Origin: Cupriavidus taiwanensis
Lineage (GTDB): Bacteria > Pseudomonadota > Gammaproteobacteria > Burkholderiales > Burkholderiaceae
NCBI RefSeq assembly: GCF_900250115.1
Contig: NZ_LT984805.1
Coordinates: 310,001-374,000 of the forward strand
Direction: 5' to 3'
Length of the DNA: 64,000 bases
In this document: piece after piece, positions 1 through 10,813 of the stretch
Numbering within the stretch: the first letter of the stretch is position 1
Layout of the letters: each line of letters opens with the position of its first letter
The notes under the pieces: model-generated
Database searches by the model: none
Told to the model about the DNA's origin: nothing
Seen by the model: the letters and a program-made list of their open reading frames with translations, nothing else
Made by a program: the position numbers and the translations under genes

Positions 1-243
1 GCGAAGGAGATCGCAGGCGTGCACACACGGCGCTATGCTTGAGCTGCGATGGGGCCGCAGTGGAAGCATGCGCCCTTTCAACCGGCTACTCTAGGGAAGT
101 GCTTATGTGGACGCCTCCCGGATAGCAAGGTCGATTTGACATGGTGGTCGACAGGTAGAGGCAGCACGCTTATGTCCGGCCCGTTTGTTGCAGGCCTTAA
201 GGCCTGCTGGCCCATATGGAATTCGCTGACGAGGTCCCCAGCT
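1..243. other. Left edge, no gene supported
   Basis: This stretch runs up to the left end of the first IS21 copy. A 71-codon open frame at 49-264 crosses the element boundary, matches no family I recognise and is not credible as a gene. Nothing else is visible. Confidence 0.5.
237..243. repeat. Swapped target repeat A beside IS21 copy 1
   Basis: The 7 bases CCCAGCT lie directly before the 5' end of IS21 copy 1. Their reverse complement AGCTGGG is at 13675-13681, next to the 3' end of copy 2 and not on the other side of copy 1. IS21-family elements normally duplicate 4-8 bp of target on both sides of one copy, so this partner is in the wrong place, as expected after recombination between the copies. 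Confidence 0.8.
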
Positions 244-249
244 TGCGTA

Positions 250-440
250 TTTCGGGGCGCTTGATCAGCGATTTCGGGGGAACGTGATCACCTGTTTCGG
301 CGGGAAGCTGCTCGCTGGTTTCGGCGGAACGTGATCACTTCGACGACGCTGCCGAAATCGGTGATCACGATCCCGAAACGAGTGATCACGTTGCCGAAAT
401 AGGTGATCAAGCAGCCGAAACGGGTGATCACGCACCGTAA
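250..440. repeat. Multiple terminal transposase-binding motifs of IS21 copy 1
   Basis: About eight short motifs combining TGATCA or GTGATCAC with TTTCGG or CCGAAA are clustered here in both orientations. Three more lie at the other end, about 2839-2936. IS21-family ends are known to carry repeated transposase-binding sites, so this is the left end. The same array appears reversed at about 16175-16366. Confidence 0.8.
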
Positions 441-526
441 TGGGGCCGGGCAAGGGCTGGGGTGGGACTGCGCATGGACTAGAACGCCGGCGATACGCTG
501 CTTCCTTTTTGCAAGGAAGCAAGCTG

Positions 527-2080
527 ATGCCGGCCAACCGGATGACCATGCGCAAGATCAAGGAAGTGCTTCGCCTGAAATGGGCGTGTGGCCTTTCGCA
601 CCGGCAGATCGCTAGGGCGACGGGTGTGAGTGTTGGTGCCGTTTCGCAGTACGCGCGATGGCGAAGGCAGCGGGGCTGGATTGGGCGCAGGCGGATAGCC
701 TGAACGAGGATACGCTGGAGCAGCGGCTGTTCGGCGCACAGAAGCCGGCCAACAGCCCGGGCGGACGGGTGACGCCGGACTTCCCCTACCTGCACCGCGA
801 GCTGCGCCGCAAGGGCGTGACACTGCAGTTGCTGTGGGAGGAATACCTGGACGCGAATCCCGGGGTCCCCATTTACCAATACACGCAGTTCTGCTGCCGT
901 TACCGGGACTGGGCAGCGACACTCAAGCGGTCCATGCGCCAGCAGCACCGCGCCGGCGAGAAGCTGTTTGCGGACTTCGCAGGTCAGATGGTGCCGATTC
1001 TGGACCCGGAAGGCGGCCTTGCGTTTGAAGCCAGCATCTTCGTCGCTGTGCTTGGCGCGTCGAATTACACATACGCGTGCGCCACCCGGGGGCAGACCAC
1101 CGCCGACTGGATCGGGGGCAATGGTCTGTGCGATGGAATTCGCCGGCGGCGTGCCTGAGCTGCTTGTGCCGGACAACCCGCGCGCGCTGGTGGCTCGCCC
1201 TGACCGATACGAGCCAGTGCTGTCCCGAACTGCAGAAGACTTCGTTCATCACTACGGCACGGCCATGCTGCCGGCACGGCCGCGCAAACCGCAAGACAAG
1301 GCCAAGGTCGAGACCGGCGTGCTGATCGTCGAGCGGTGGATCCTGGCGCGGCTGCGCAACCATCGCTTTTACAGCTTGGGCGAGCTCAACAAGGCCATCA
1401 AGAAGCTCGTCGCCGACCTGAATGACCGACCGTTCAAGAAGCTGCCTGGCACGCGCCGGGAGTGGTTCGAGCGGTTGGACCGGCCAGTGTTGCGACCGCT
1501 GCCGCCGCGGCGCTACGAAGTTGCAACGTTCAAACAATGCCGCGTCAACGTCGACTACCACGTCGAGATCGACGGTCACTACTACAGCGTGCCGCATGCC
1601 CTGGTGCGAAAGGCGGTCGAGGCTCGCGTAACCCGCCACACCATCGAGATCCTGTACGGTGGCAAACGGGTGGCGCTGCACGCGCGCAATACCCGCAAGG
1701 GCAGCCACAGCACGGTCAAGGAACACATGCCGGTGGCCCACCGCGCGCACCTCGAATGGACGCCCGGCCGGCTGCTCAACTGGGCAGCCTCGATTGGGCC
1801 CAACGTCGCCGTCATCGTCGAATACCAGCTCACCCACAAGAGCCATCCCGAGATGGGCTATCGCGCCTGCCTGGGTCTGCTGAGTCTGGCCAAGAAGTAC
1901 AGCAAGGAGCGGCTCGAAGCCGCTTGCGCTCGCGCCGTCGCCATTGGCTCGCTCACGCGTAAGTCTGTGGTCTCCATCCTTGAAAACCATCTGGACCGGC
2001 AAGCCACTCTGCCGGTATCGCAAACCGAGTGGCATTCCCCCATGCACGACAACGTGCGCGGACCCGACTACTACCATTAG
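527..2080 (+). pseudogene. istA: IS21 transposase istA, frameshifted
   Basis: IstA is the DDE transposase of the IS21 family. An N-terminal helix-turn-helix segment (HRQIARATGVSVGAVSQYAR) starts at ATG 527 behind a GGAAG ribosome site. The body of the protein, from MAKAAGLDW at 658, lies in the -1 frame, and the same discontinuity is present in copy 2. Copy 1 also has an extra C near 1120 (GGGGGCAATGG against GGGGGAATGG in copy 2), which splits the catalytic region into 658-1158 and a frame resuming before [14 protein letters not shown] and ending at 2080. The intact copy 2 body is 473 residues. This copy is very probably inactive unless the extra base is a sequencing error. Confidence 0.85.
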
Positions 2081-2087
2081 GAAAACT

Positions 2088-2843
2088 ATGCTGATGCAAC
2101 ACACCGTCGGCCAGCTCAAGGCCCTCAAGCTCGACGGGATGGCGCGGGCCTTCGAGGAACAGTCTGCCCTGACCGCCAGTTCCAGCCTGCCGTTCGAAGA
2201 ACGCTTCTCCATGCTGGTCGACCGGGAGATTGCTTGGCGCGACACCAGGCGCCTGGAGCGGCTGCTGCGCTCGGCCAAGCTCAAGCACACCCAGGCATGC
2301 CTCGAGGATGTGGTCTATGACGGCAGTCGCGGCCTTGATCAGCGGCTGGTCGCTACCCTGGCCAGTTGCGACTGGATCCGCAACGCTCAGAGCCTCATCC
2401 TGACCGGGGCGACCGGTGCCGGCAAGTCCTGGTTGGCCTGTGCGTTTGCTCAGCAGGCCTGTCGACAGGGATTCTCTGCTCTCTATCTGCGGGTGCCTCG
2501 ACTGTTCGAGGAACTGCAGATCGCCCACGGCGACGGGAGCTTTACGCGCCGCCTGGCGCAACTCGCACGCATCGATGTTCTGGTGCTGGACGACTGGGGC
2601 CTACAGGAGCCTTCTGAAAGCGCTCGCGGCGATCTGCTGGAAGTTCTGGACGACCGCGTCGGTACCCGCTCGACCATCGTGACAAGCCAGCTCCCGATCG
2701 AGCATTGGCACCAGTGGTTGAATGATCCGACGCTGGCTGACGCCATCCTGGACCGGCTGGTCCACCAGGCGCACAAGGTGGCGCTCAAAGGCGAATCCAT
2801 GCGCAAGCGCACGGCAACCGACGCCAAGAAACGGGCATCGTGA
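2088..2843 (+). CDS. istB: IS21 helper ATPase IstB
   Basis: IstB is the AAA+ ATPase that assists IstA in target selection and strand transfer. The 251-residue protein has a Walker A motif ([11 protein letters not shown]) and a Walker B motif ([10 protein letters not shown]), and its length is typical of the family. The start ATG at 2088 lies 8 bases after the istA stop, the usual tight IS21 coupling. The open frame continues further upstream into istA, but that extension is antisense-like filler. The corresponding gene in copy 2 has lost one C of a CCC run near its start, so this is the only intact istB of the pair. Confidence 0.88.
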   Translation: MLMQHTVGQLKALKLDGMARAFEEQSALTASSSLPFEERFSMLVDREIAWRDTRRLERLLRSAKLKHTQACLEDVVYDGSRGLDQRLVATLASCDWIRNAQSLILTGATGAGKSWLACAFAQQACRQGFSALYLRVPRLFEELQIAHGDGSFTRRLAQLARIDVLVLDDWGLQEPSESARGDLLEVLDDRVGTRSTIVTSQLPIEHWHQWLNDPTLADAILDRLVHQAHKVALKGESMRKRTATDAKKRAS

Positions 2844-2936
2844 TCACCTACGCTACAATCTCCTGACCGCGCAGTACCACCTTCCTTCCCTGATCACGTT
2901 CGCCGAAACCGCTGATCACCTTCACCGAAATCCGCA

Positions 2937-2944
2937 AATTAGAC
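2937..2944. repeat. Swapped target repeat B beside IS21 copy 1
   Basis: AATTAGAC directly follows the 3' end of copy 1. Its reverse complement GTCTAATT is at 16373-16380, next to the 5' end of copy 2. Together with repeat A at 237-243, each copy carries one half of two different target duplications. Confidence 0.8.
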
Positions 2945-3125
2945 CAAGTCATCAGGGTATGCGCTATCAGCGACCATCCGTGTCATGAAACCCGAGGGGT
3001 CAACGTCTTCCGAGGGGTTCATTGGCGCTGCTCGAATTCGCTTCTCCATCGCCACACGACCAAAGCACCGAGAAGCAAAAAGAATCGCCGCGGCGGGATG
3101 CGGAGACGTCCCGACACGCTTTTCG

Positions 3126-4466
3126 GCCCTAACAGGCCGCTGAAATACCTCCAGCGGACGTCAGCGCGACGACTGGCTGAAGCGTTGCTTTGAGGATCCC
3201 ATCCAATCCCACATTCATGCGCGGCGCAGATACCTTCACGGGAAGCTTGTTCACTATGCGGAGGCTGGAGGATTTCGTGCCGCAGTCCCATCCGCTGCGC
3301 TCGATCCGGACTATGGCCAACCAGGCGCTGGTGAAGATGGACCGGCTGTTCGCGCAGATGTACGAGGCCGATATCAAGGGTGGCCGCCCCAGTATCGCGC
3401 CGGAGAAGTTGCTGCGGGCCATGCTGCTGCAGGTGCTCTACAGCATTCGCTCTGAGCGCCAGCTCATGGAGCAGACGCAATACAACCTGCTGTTTCGCTG
3501 GTTCATCGGGCTGTCGATGGACGACTCAGTTTGGGTGCCCACGGTCTTCACCAAGAACCGCGAGCGACTGATCAAGCATGATGCGGTGATCCAGTTTTTC
3601 AACGAGGTGCTGGCCATCGCGCAGAAGAAGAACTGGCTGTCGGGTGAGCACTTCAGCGTGGACGGCACGCTGATACAGGCGTGGGCAGGCCACAAGAGCT
3701 TCGTGCGCAAGGATGGCGACGACCAAGACGATGACGCCGGCGGCAGCTTCAAAGGTCGCAAGCGCAGCAACGAGACACACGAATCCAAGACCGATCCCGA
3801 TGCCAAGCTCTACCGCAAGGGCAAGACATCCAGTGAGCTGCGCTACATGGGTCATACCCTGAGCGACAACCGCCATGGCCTGGTGGTTAGCGCCATGGTG
3901 ACCAAGGCGGACGGACACGCCGAGCGGGAGGCCGCAAAGGTCATGCTTAACGATGCCAGGCAGGTGATTGAAGACCTGAATGTGGAAGTCACCGTGGGCG
4001 CGGACAAGGGCTATGACGCGCACGAGTTCATTGAGGCCTGCCTGGAAATGAAGGTGACGCCCCACGTGGCGCAGAACACATCGGGTCGTCGCTCGGCCGT
4101 TCCTGATGCCATTGCTTCCAGCGCCGGTTATGCCGTCTCGCAACAAAAGCGCAAGCTGATCGAACAGGGCTTCGGGTGGGTCAAGACCGTGGGGCGCATG
4201 CGTCAGGTGATGGTGCGCGGTCTGAAGAAAGTCGATCAGATGTTTGTGCTGAGCATGGCCGCCTACCACCTCGTGCGCATGCGCTCGCTGGGACAAATCC
4301 GTCCGCAGTTGCAGTAATCGCGCTAATGAGGCCGGAATGGGCGCCAAAACGCGGAAAAAGCCGAGGCAGTGACGTCCGGCTTCCGGATTGTGAAAAACAG
4401 CGCTCCCCGCCTTGCGGGGAAAAACTCATCGCTAGCGCGATGAGTACTTCAGCAGCCTGCTAGAGG
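3126..4466 (+). mobile_element. IS5-family insertion sequence
   Basis: A single transposase gene is framed by imperfect inverted repeats of about 23 bp: 3126-3148 reads GCCCTAACAGGCCGCTGAAA and the right end at 4444-4466 reads, in reverse complement, CCTCTAGCAGGCTGCTGAAG. The element of about 1.34 kb lies directly against a truncated Tn3 transposase on its right. The 180 bp on its left (2945-3125) is not recognisable, and I could not establish a target duplication. Confidence 0.8.
3217..4317 (+). CDS. IS5-family DDE transposase
   Basis: A DDE transposase of about 366 residues. An N-terminal DUF772-like part (SQPHPLRSIR-type region, here SHPLRSIRTMANQAL) precedes the catalytic core with WLSGEHFSVDGTLIQAW (first Asp), VTVGADKGYDAHEF (second Asp), and the C-terminal KRKLIEQGFGWVKTVGRMRQ with the terminal Glu. 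Start 3217 (MRGADTFTGS) is preferred because conserved sequence begins there, although the frame is open from 3190. The gene is uninterrupted, fills its element, and could be active. Confidence 0.85.
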   Translation: MRGADTFTGSLFTMRRLEDFVPQSHPLRSIRTMANQALVKMDRLFAQMYEADIKGGRPSIAPEKLLRAMLLQVLYSIRSERQLMEQTQYNLLFRWFIGLSMDDSVWVPTVFTKNRERLIKHDAVIQFFNEVLAIAQKKNWLSGEHFSVDGTLIQAWAGHKSFVRKDGDDQDDDAGGSFKGRKRSNETHESKTDPDAKLYRKGKTSSELRYMGHTLSDNRHGLVVSAMVTKADGHAEREAAKVMLNDARQVIEDLNVEVTVGADKGYDAHEFIEACLEMKVTPHVAQNTSGRRSAVPDAIASSAGYAVSQQKRKLIEQGFGWVKTVGRMRQVMVRGLKKVDQMFVLSMAAYHLVRMRSLGQIRPQLQ

Positions 4467-4467
4467 C

Positions 4468-4845
4468 ATCAACCTGATACCTCGCATGCGCAATATCAAG
4501 AACCTTGTGCTGTACAAGGCGGACCGACGACGCCGATACGACCATATCGAGCGCCTGTGCCGCCGGTCCATCGACTGGGACCTGATCCAACGACACTACC
4601 CCGACATGATGCGGGTTGCCGTCTCGATCAAGGCCGGCAAGATGCCGCCGTCGACCATCCTGCGCCGGCTGGGTTCGGAGAGTACGAAGAATAAGCTATA
4701 CTTTGCGTTCCGGGAGCTGGGCCGCGTCATCCGCACGGTGTTCTTGCTGAAGTACCTGGACGACCCGGAACTCCGTCGCACCATTCATGCCGCAACGAAC
4801 AAGAGCGAATAGTTCAATGGATTTGCGCAGTGGTTGATGGAGACC
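4468..4845 (+). pseudogene. Tn3-family transposase, C-terminal fragment
   Basis: Translation from 4468 reads into the conserved C-terminal catalytic region of Tn3 transposases: INLIPRMRN, RSIDWDLIQRHYPDMMRVAV, LRRLGSESTKNKLYFAFREL and AATNKSE. A TAG at 4810-4812 is followed in the same frame by FNGFAQWLM, the usual Tn3 continuation, after which similarity ends near 4845. The N-terminal several hundred residues are absent, cut off at the IS5-family right end. This is a dead remnant of a larger transposon, the only trace of one I see in the window. Confidence 0.82.
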
Positions 4846-4987
4846 GCGCCAAAACGGGGGCAGACGACCGGACCCCGGACCGCTGCCGAGCAACTTTGCT
4901 CGCTGGCCGCATAATCCTAGCACCCCCGCGACTCCCGGCTGGCACTACCTCCTTATCGCGACAACCTTCTCCCCTCGGTGTGTTAGC

Positions 4988-7900
4988 TCAGTCCTCAGCC
5001 GAGAGGATCGTCCCAGTTCTAGGGTTGTTGTCAAGCCGCGCCCAGCCAGGACAGCTCTGTCCGTTGCATGGCTTGCCATCGCTGCGCCAGATGGCTCCAT
5101 CGTCATGCAACTGGTACAGCACACCAGCTGCACCTGCAATCGTTTGCGCGTGTCCATTATTGTCCATCAGCCGCCATCCAGGACACGATTGAACTGCGCA
5201 TTTCTGGCCGGTGGACTCTCAGATTCGCCCATCGTCGTGACGCTGATACAACTATGTCGACCGTGCGCGGGTCATTGTCCATCATTTGCCATCCTGGGCA
5301 CGACGGCCCGGAACACCGTACGCCGGTGTGCGTCCAGATCCGACCATTGTCGTGCAGCTGATGCAGCAGTCCGCCAGCCGCGACGAGCTTTCTGGTTTGC
5401 GGGTTGTTGTCGAGCATGATCCAACCGGGACAAGACTCGCCCGTGCAGTTGACGCCGGTCCAACGCCAAATCCGACCGTTGTCGTGCAGTTGGTACAGCT
5501 GCCCACCACCCGCCACAATGTCGCGCGTAGCCGAATTCTGATCGAGACGCACCCAGCCGGGACAGCTCTCGCCGCTGCAGGCCTGGCCAGTGAAGCGCCA
5601 CACCTGTCCGTTGCTGTGCAACTGGAAGAGCTGGCCCGCAGACGAGACGATCTTGGTCGTGCTCGGGTTGTTGTCGAGCAACTCCCAGCCAAGACAAATG
5701 TCATCAGTGCAGGGTCGGCCGATCGATCGCCAGATGCGGTCGTCGCGGTGCAGCTGATACAACCTGCCACCGCTCGCGGCAAGTGCCTTCGTGTTCGGAT
5801 TGTTGTCAAGCCGTTGCCATGACGGACAAGACTCACCGGTGCAAGCCCCGCCGATTGACTGCCATATCGCGCCGTCGTTATGCAGTTGGAACAGTTTGGG
5901 CGCATGGAGTTGATACAGCAGGGCGTTCTCGCCATCTGCTGCCGCCACCAGCTTTGTACGCGGGTTGTTGTCCAGCATGTCCCAGCCTCGACAAGCTTCG
6001 CCGGCGCAAGGCGAGCCGGTGAACCTCCAGACGCGTCCGTCATGGTGCATCTGGTAGACACCGCCTGCAATAGCGGTGGAATGGAGGTTGTTGTCCATCC
6101 TCACCCAGCCCGGGCAATTTTGACCGGAGCATGCGGCGCCGTTCGAGCGCCAGATCCATCCGTTGCGGTGCCGCTGGAACAGGCCACCTGCGTTGGCACT
6201 GAAGTCGACCGTGGCGGGGTTGTTGTCAAGCTGCACCCAGCCCGGACAACTCTGGCCAGCACAGGCTTGGCCCGTCGAACGCCAGATCCGGCCGTTGAAA
6301 TGCATCTGATACAGCATACCGTCCGCGGTCCGGATGGCCACGGTGGCCGGGTTGTTGTCGAGCATGCGCCAGTGCGGGCAACTGTCACCTCTGCACGGAC
6401 TGCCGGTCCATTCCCAGATGCGGCCGTCCCGGTGGAGCTGGTAGAGCTTGTTGCCGTTGGCGGCGATGGCTACAGTGGCCGGGTTGTTGTCCAGCCGCTG
6501 CCAGCCCGGACAGTTTTCTCCCGAGCACGCGACGCCAGTAGATCGCCAGATCCGGCCATCGTTGTGCAGTTGATAGAGATCCGCGCCACCGGCCGCGATC
6601 GCCACCGTCTTCGGGTTATTATCGAACATCTGCCAGCCGGGGCAGCTGTCGACGTTGCAAGGTGTTCCGTTCGAGCGCCAGATGCGGCCATCGAGGTGCA
6701 ACTGGTAGAGACGCTCGCCGCCAGCGGCGATCTGCACGGTGCGGATGTTGTTATCCAGCATCTGCCATCCGGGGCAGCTGTCGCCGACGCAGGGGGCTCC
6801 GGTCGAGCGCCAGATTGCGCCCGCCCAACGGCTCTCGATGTCCACGCCCACCCGCCAGACGCCGCGGCCGCGCGCGCCGACATAGACATTCATCCGTTCA
6901 TTACCTAGCGATTCAAAGTGCGCAAACAGCGGCCGGGAAATGTGTGGGCGCAGCGTCGAGTTGCTGACTGGATCGGTAAGTGGCGTCCAACTCGTTCCCC
7001 CATTTGCGCTCAGGTACAGGCCCGAGTCTTGCCCACCAATGAGGATCACGCTGCGGTTGCGCGGGTTGATCGCAACCAGCGAGGCCTGCGGATAGCCATT
7101 ACCGGTACCGAACGCACCAAACCCCTGCTGGACGCGGGCCAGGAATGCGCCGTTGCCCGTCAGCAGTGTGTCGATGCCGGGAACGACTGCCCAATTGGCG
7201 CCACCGTCGATCGTGCGCACCATCGAGGGTGAGGCCCCCGAAAGGTCGTTGGCGATGATGTGGTTGAAGTCGGAACGGTCGACCCCGAACGCACCGAACT
7301 GACTATTGCCATTGCGGGCCACCTGCACCCAGGCGCCGATCGAAGTCGCACCTTCGTGTCGCCAGAGCGACCCCGTGCCGCCCAGGTTGCACGCTCCGAT
7401 GCCCGCGCGCAGGTAGAACACCGAGGTGCCATCGTTGCGCCTGGACACGTTGATGCCGCAGGCGTTGGCTGGCGCGCCCGTGCCCAGCGTGCGCCAGGTC
7501 ACCGTATTGCTCGAGATGTTGGAGGTGAAAAAAACACCGCTGCTGGTGACCACCGCATAGCTGTTGCTGGCGTAGTTCACCAGGGATCGGTTGTCCTTGA
7601 ATCCTGTGAGGCTGCCGGCCGGATAGGTTTGGATTTCAGTGCCGCTGCTCATCGCGTCGCCGTCGAGGAACATGCGCGTGGCGGGCGCCACGTTGAAGCG
7701 ACAGACGGTGTAGACCACCCGACCGGCTTCGGCTTCTACATCAAAGACATCGCAACATGTCGGGCTGTTCCAGTCCCGCGTCGCTTTTCCGCCGTCGCGC
7801 GTGCCAAAGCCACCAGAGTCCTGCTGGCCGATGTAGACGCCTTTCTCGCCCTGCGCTGCGCGTTCATTGCCGGCCATCGACCAGAGCCATAGCGCGGTGA

Positions 7901-8262
7901 CGGTCGTCGTTTGCTGCTGCCAGCGCGGGTCGTGGCAGTCTGCCCCCGTGCGCTGGTTGAAGTAGATGCCGCCGTCGTTGGAGAACAGGGCGGGGCACGC
8001 GTTGAGGCCGCTGGCCGTATTGAAGGCAATGTCACCAACGTCCCAGTGCGCCCCGGTCTGCGCGGCTGCCCACGCCGAACTGGCGGGACAACGAGCCGCC
8101 GTCGACGCTGTGTTCGTTGGCGTCGCGCAGGCCGCTCGATAGAGTTGAGTGTCTCCGAACCACAGATCGAAAGCGCGCCCGTCGCGATCGTTCACCTTCA
8201 CGAACGGGATGCGCCCCTGGGGGCCGGGGTTGGAGAATTGTGTGGGCCAGGTTAGATAGCGT
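4988..8262 (-). pseudogene. Secreted beta-propeller/tachylectin-type repeat protein, C-terminal part
   Basis: This is the larger piece of a protein split by the IS21-type element at 8282-10813; its N-terminal piece is at 10814-11713. Reading from about 8262 it begins [20 protein letters not shown] and runs through a BNR-like region (TIDGGANWAVVPG, SANGGTSWTPL). It ends in 14 tandem units of about 47 residues resembling LYQLHxDGRIWRxTG-C-SCPGWxxLDNNP. The main open frame stops at 5157. After a frameshift and a TGA (in place of a Trp codon) near 5200, the repeats continue in another frame to an ancestral stop at 4988-4990. Each unit keeps two Cys, suggesting an exported, disulfide-bonded lectin-like propeller. 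The function is unknown. Confidence 0.75.
4995..6830 (-). repeat. 14 tandem coding repeats of about 141 bp
   Basis: The units encode a degenerate 47-residue motif with invariant-looking Trp-Lys/Arg-Gly features: an aromatic QLH, then DGRIW, then two Cys four or five residues apart, PGW, and LDNNP. On the plus strand this shows as GTTGTTGTC recurring about every 140 bases. The last two units lie beyond the frameshift near 5200. Confidence 0.85.
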
Positions 8263-8328
8263 CAAGCAGGACGGCCGGTCCAGCGACAATCATTTTGGCC
8301 GGTTGGCCGGGATGATTGTCGGTGAGTG

Positions 8329-9165
8329 TTAGGTCATGGTTGTCGCTCCGTTATCGATGTCGCGGTGATTGTCGTTGTCGCTGGATGATTGTCGTCGGCG
8401 AGCAGACTGCTTGTCGCTTGCGGTGCGCCGACGGTAGCTTTCGACGTTCATTTCAAAGATCGTCGAATGGTGGACGAGTCGGTCAATCGCGGCGATGGTC
8501 ATGCCGGGGTCAGGGAACACGTTGTCCCAGCCTGAGAACGGCTGGTTGGCCGTGATCAGCAGACTGCGCCGCTCATAGCGCTCGGCGATCAGTTCGAATA
8601 GGACACTGGTTTCGGCCTGGTCCTTGCGGGCGTACGACAGGTCGTCCAGGATGATCAGGTCAAAGCGGTCGAGCTTGGCCAGGGCTGCAGGTAACTGCAG
8701 GCTCTGCCTGGCTGCCTGCAGCTTCTGGACGATCTCGCTGGTACGCGTGAACAGTACCCTGTACCCAGCGTCGATCAGGGCATGCCCGATGGCCGATCCG
8801 AGGTGGCTCTTCCCACCGCCCGGCGGGCCGAAGATCAACACATTGGCACCTTTCTCCAGCCAGGAATCACCGCTCGCCAGTGCCATCACGTGCGCCTTGG
8901 AGACCATGGGCACAGCACTGAAGTCGAAGGCAGCCAGCGTCTTGGTTGGATCCAGGCGGGATTCGGTTCGGTGTCGTTCGATACGCCGCTTGGCCCGTTC
9001 GGCCAGTTCGTGTTCGAGCAAGGCGCCAAGCAGCCGGGTTGCCTGCCAGCTTTCCTTGTCGGCGCGCTGTGCGAACTCTGGCCAGAGCCGGCCAATGGTG
9101 GGCAGGCGCAGTTCGTTGAGCATCAACGTCAGGCGGGCGGCATCAATTGGGAGCGGCGCGTTCAT
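8329..9165 (-). CDS. istB: IstB-like helper ATPase
   Basis: An AAA+ protein of about 278 residues with Walker A GPPGGGKSHLG, Walker B FDLIILDDLSY and the sensor region RRSLLITANQPFSGW. Start at MNAPLPIDAARL (9165), which overlaps the 3' end of istA by a few bases, as usual in IS21 elements. The N-terminal part has the family's MLNELRLPTIG-type dimerisation region. It appears intact even though its partner istA is frameshifted. Confidence 0.85.
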   Translation of the reverse strand: MNAPLPIDAARLTLMLNELRLPTIGRLWPEFAQRADKESWQATRLLGALLEHELAERAKRRIERHRTESRLDPTKTLAAFDFSAVPMVSKAHVMALASGDSWLEKGANVLIFGPPGGGKSHLGSAIGHALIDAGYRVLFTRTSEIVQKLQAARQSLQLPAALAKLDRFDLIILDDLSYARKDQAETSVLFELIAERYERRSLLITANQPFSGWDNVFPDPGMTIAAIDRLVHHSTIFEMNVESYRRRTASDKQSARRRQSSSDNDNHRDIDNGATTMT

Positions 9166-10660
9166 GCTGCGACCCCCTGGCCCAGCAGGGCGTCGTAGCA
9201 ACTGGTCGCCGGCATCTGGACATGGATGACGGGGTGATCGGCTTGCCGCGGCGAGAACTCCTCGCGCAGCGCTTCCAGATCCGGCAGATCACCATCGCCC
9301 AACATGGCTTCCAGGCGCACGGCCAGCACGGCTTCGATACCGTCCATGGCCGCCAGCTCAAGCAGGCCAACCATCGTCTTGCACGCGTCGCGTTGCGACA
9401 GCCGGGCATCAAGCTGCTCCCAGGTTCGCCGATAGGCCTCCCGAGGGAACAGATCGTCCCGGAACGCCAGGCCCTTGAAGGCCTGCGGCTTACGTTTGAG
9501 CCCTCAATGAAGTGCCGATAGTCGATAGCGCGGCGGGTGCTGTGCGCGGCGTGGGAGCCCCGAGGAGTGCTGAACACCATGGCTCCGGACAGGTAGCAGT
9601 CCAGTCGGTCGCCGTACACACGCACCTTCAGACGGTGACCAATCAGGCGGGACGGCGCGCTGTAGAGGATGCCGCGCACGGTGAATGTGCTGCAACGGGT
9701 GACACGCGCTTCCTCTTCGGCAAAGTCCGTCGTGCGCCGGGGAGGCAGGTCCGTCAACTGCTCGCGCTCGAGACGGAACGCCGCTGCATGACGCCGGTTA
9801 CGACGCATCACGACCTCGCGCAGGAGCGCCTCATAGGCGGCTCGATCCTCGAAGTCCCGGTGGCCGCGCAGCATCAGTGCCTGGTCGACAGCCTCCTTCA
9901 GATAGCGGTGGGATGATTCCACACTGCCGTTCTCGTGGCCCAGGCCGCGGTTGTTACGGGTGCCGGTCATCCCATAGTGGTCCAGCAGGGCTTCGTAGCG
10001 CGTTGTGAAGTCCTCCTGCTCCTTCAGGTTCTTGAACGCCGCCGAGAGGCTGTCGGTGCGATGTTCTCGCGGGCAGCCGCCGGCCTGCCAGAGCGCGTTC
10101 TGCAAGCCCGAGGACAGCGCCTCGAAGCTCTCTCCGCCTTCAACCACTTGGGCGTACTCCCAGCGCGAGAACGCGAACACGAAGTGATACAGGCGGTGAG
10201 GGAATGGAACGCCGGAGATGGTGATGCCCAGCGCCTGCATATCGGTGAAGTCCGACAGTGCCCGGATCCCCGGCGCGTGTTCCTGTGGGAAGAAGACTTC
10301 TTTGGCCGGTCCAGACACAGCCCGCCACTTGCTGATGCGCCGTTCGAGCGTGCGGCGCATGCTGTCAGGGTATTGGTCGGGATGGTCGTCCTGGAGCTTG
10401 CGCAGAATGGTGATGGCTTGCAGGCGCGGCTCGCTAGCAAGCATCGGCACGACCTCGGTGTCCCAGACCTCGACGAATGGATCGGGCCGCGAGCGCCAGT
10501 AACGGCGGGGCTTCTGCGAAGGCAGTTGGCTATCACGTTCGATACGCCGGGCACTGCGCACACTGATGCCGGCCTTGGCAGCGGCAATCTCCTGGGTATG
10601 CTGTTTGCGTTTGGACATGTAGAGGCTAACCTGTTGGTCGGTAATACGGGTTCCAGACAT
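9162..10660 (-). pseudogene. istA: IS21-type transposase istA, frameshifted near 9505
   Basis: The frame from 10660 begins MSGTRITDQQVSLYMSKRKQ and contains the helix-turn-helix (EIAAAKAGISVRSARRIER), the rve integrase core (RALSDFTDMQALG; GTRNNRGLGHENGSVESSHR) and the Mu-type C-domain up to YRHFIEG. There one G appears to be missing (GAGGGCTCAAACG where GAGGGGCTCAAACG is expected). The correct ending, MVGLLELAAMDGIEAVLAVR through ALLGQGVAA, continues in another frame to 9162. The gene is full length apart from this one-base loss. Confidence 0.8.
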
Positions 10661-10813
10661 GGACTGACCGCTTATTGATGCGATCAGCCATCGTAGAACC
10701 CGGCCAACTCGGCGCCGCCGGTGGCGGAAACTCTCCGGCGGCTACGCCGCCTCCGAGTTCCCGCCACCGGCCAAGATGTTTGTCGCTACGCCGGACAAAA
10801 TGATTGTCGCCGC

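Larger units (their letters stand above)
244..2936 (+). mobile_element. IS21-family element, copy 1
   Basis: The element runs from TGCGTATTTCGG to CCGAAATCCGCA, giving the TG...CA ends typical of IS21. Its boundaries are fixed by where it stops matching the inverted copy at 13682-16372. It carries istA and istB in that order, and multiple short terminal motifs combining TGATCA with CCGAAA. The two copies look nearly identical but differ by two single-base indels. Here istA is broken by an extra C at about 1120, while istB is intact. Confidence 0.9.
8282..10813 (-). mobile_element. IS21-type element inserted in the repeat-protein gene
   Basis: The element carries istA and istB on the minus strand. 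Its ends share motifs: GCGACAATCATTTTGGCCGG near 8282 and, in reverse complement at the right end, GGCGACAATCATTTTGTCCGG. More CGACAA/TTGTCG motifs lie inside each end. It is a different lineage from the copies at 244 and 13682. It separates the N- and C-terminal parts of the repeat protein. Boundaries are good to about 20 bases, and I could not identify a clean target duplication. Confidence 0.75.

Noticed and set aside
250..440. Short spaced repeats resembling a CRISPR or iteron array
   Set aside because: The TGATCA/CCGAAA motifs are irregular in spacing and orientation and occur at both ends of both IS21 copies, so they are transposase-binding sites.
4995..6830. Regular repeats about 140 bases apart as a possible CRISPR or satellite
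   Set aside because: They are codon-phased protein repeats with conserved Trp and Cys residues, and are too long and divergent for CRISPR.
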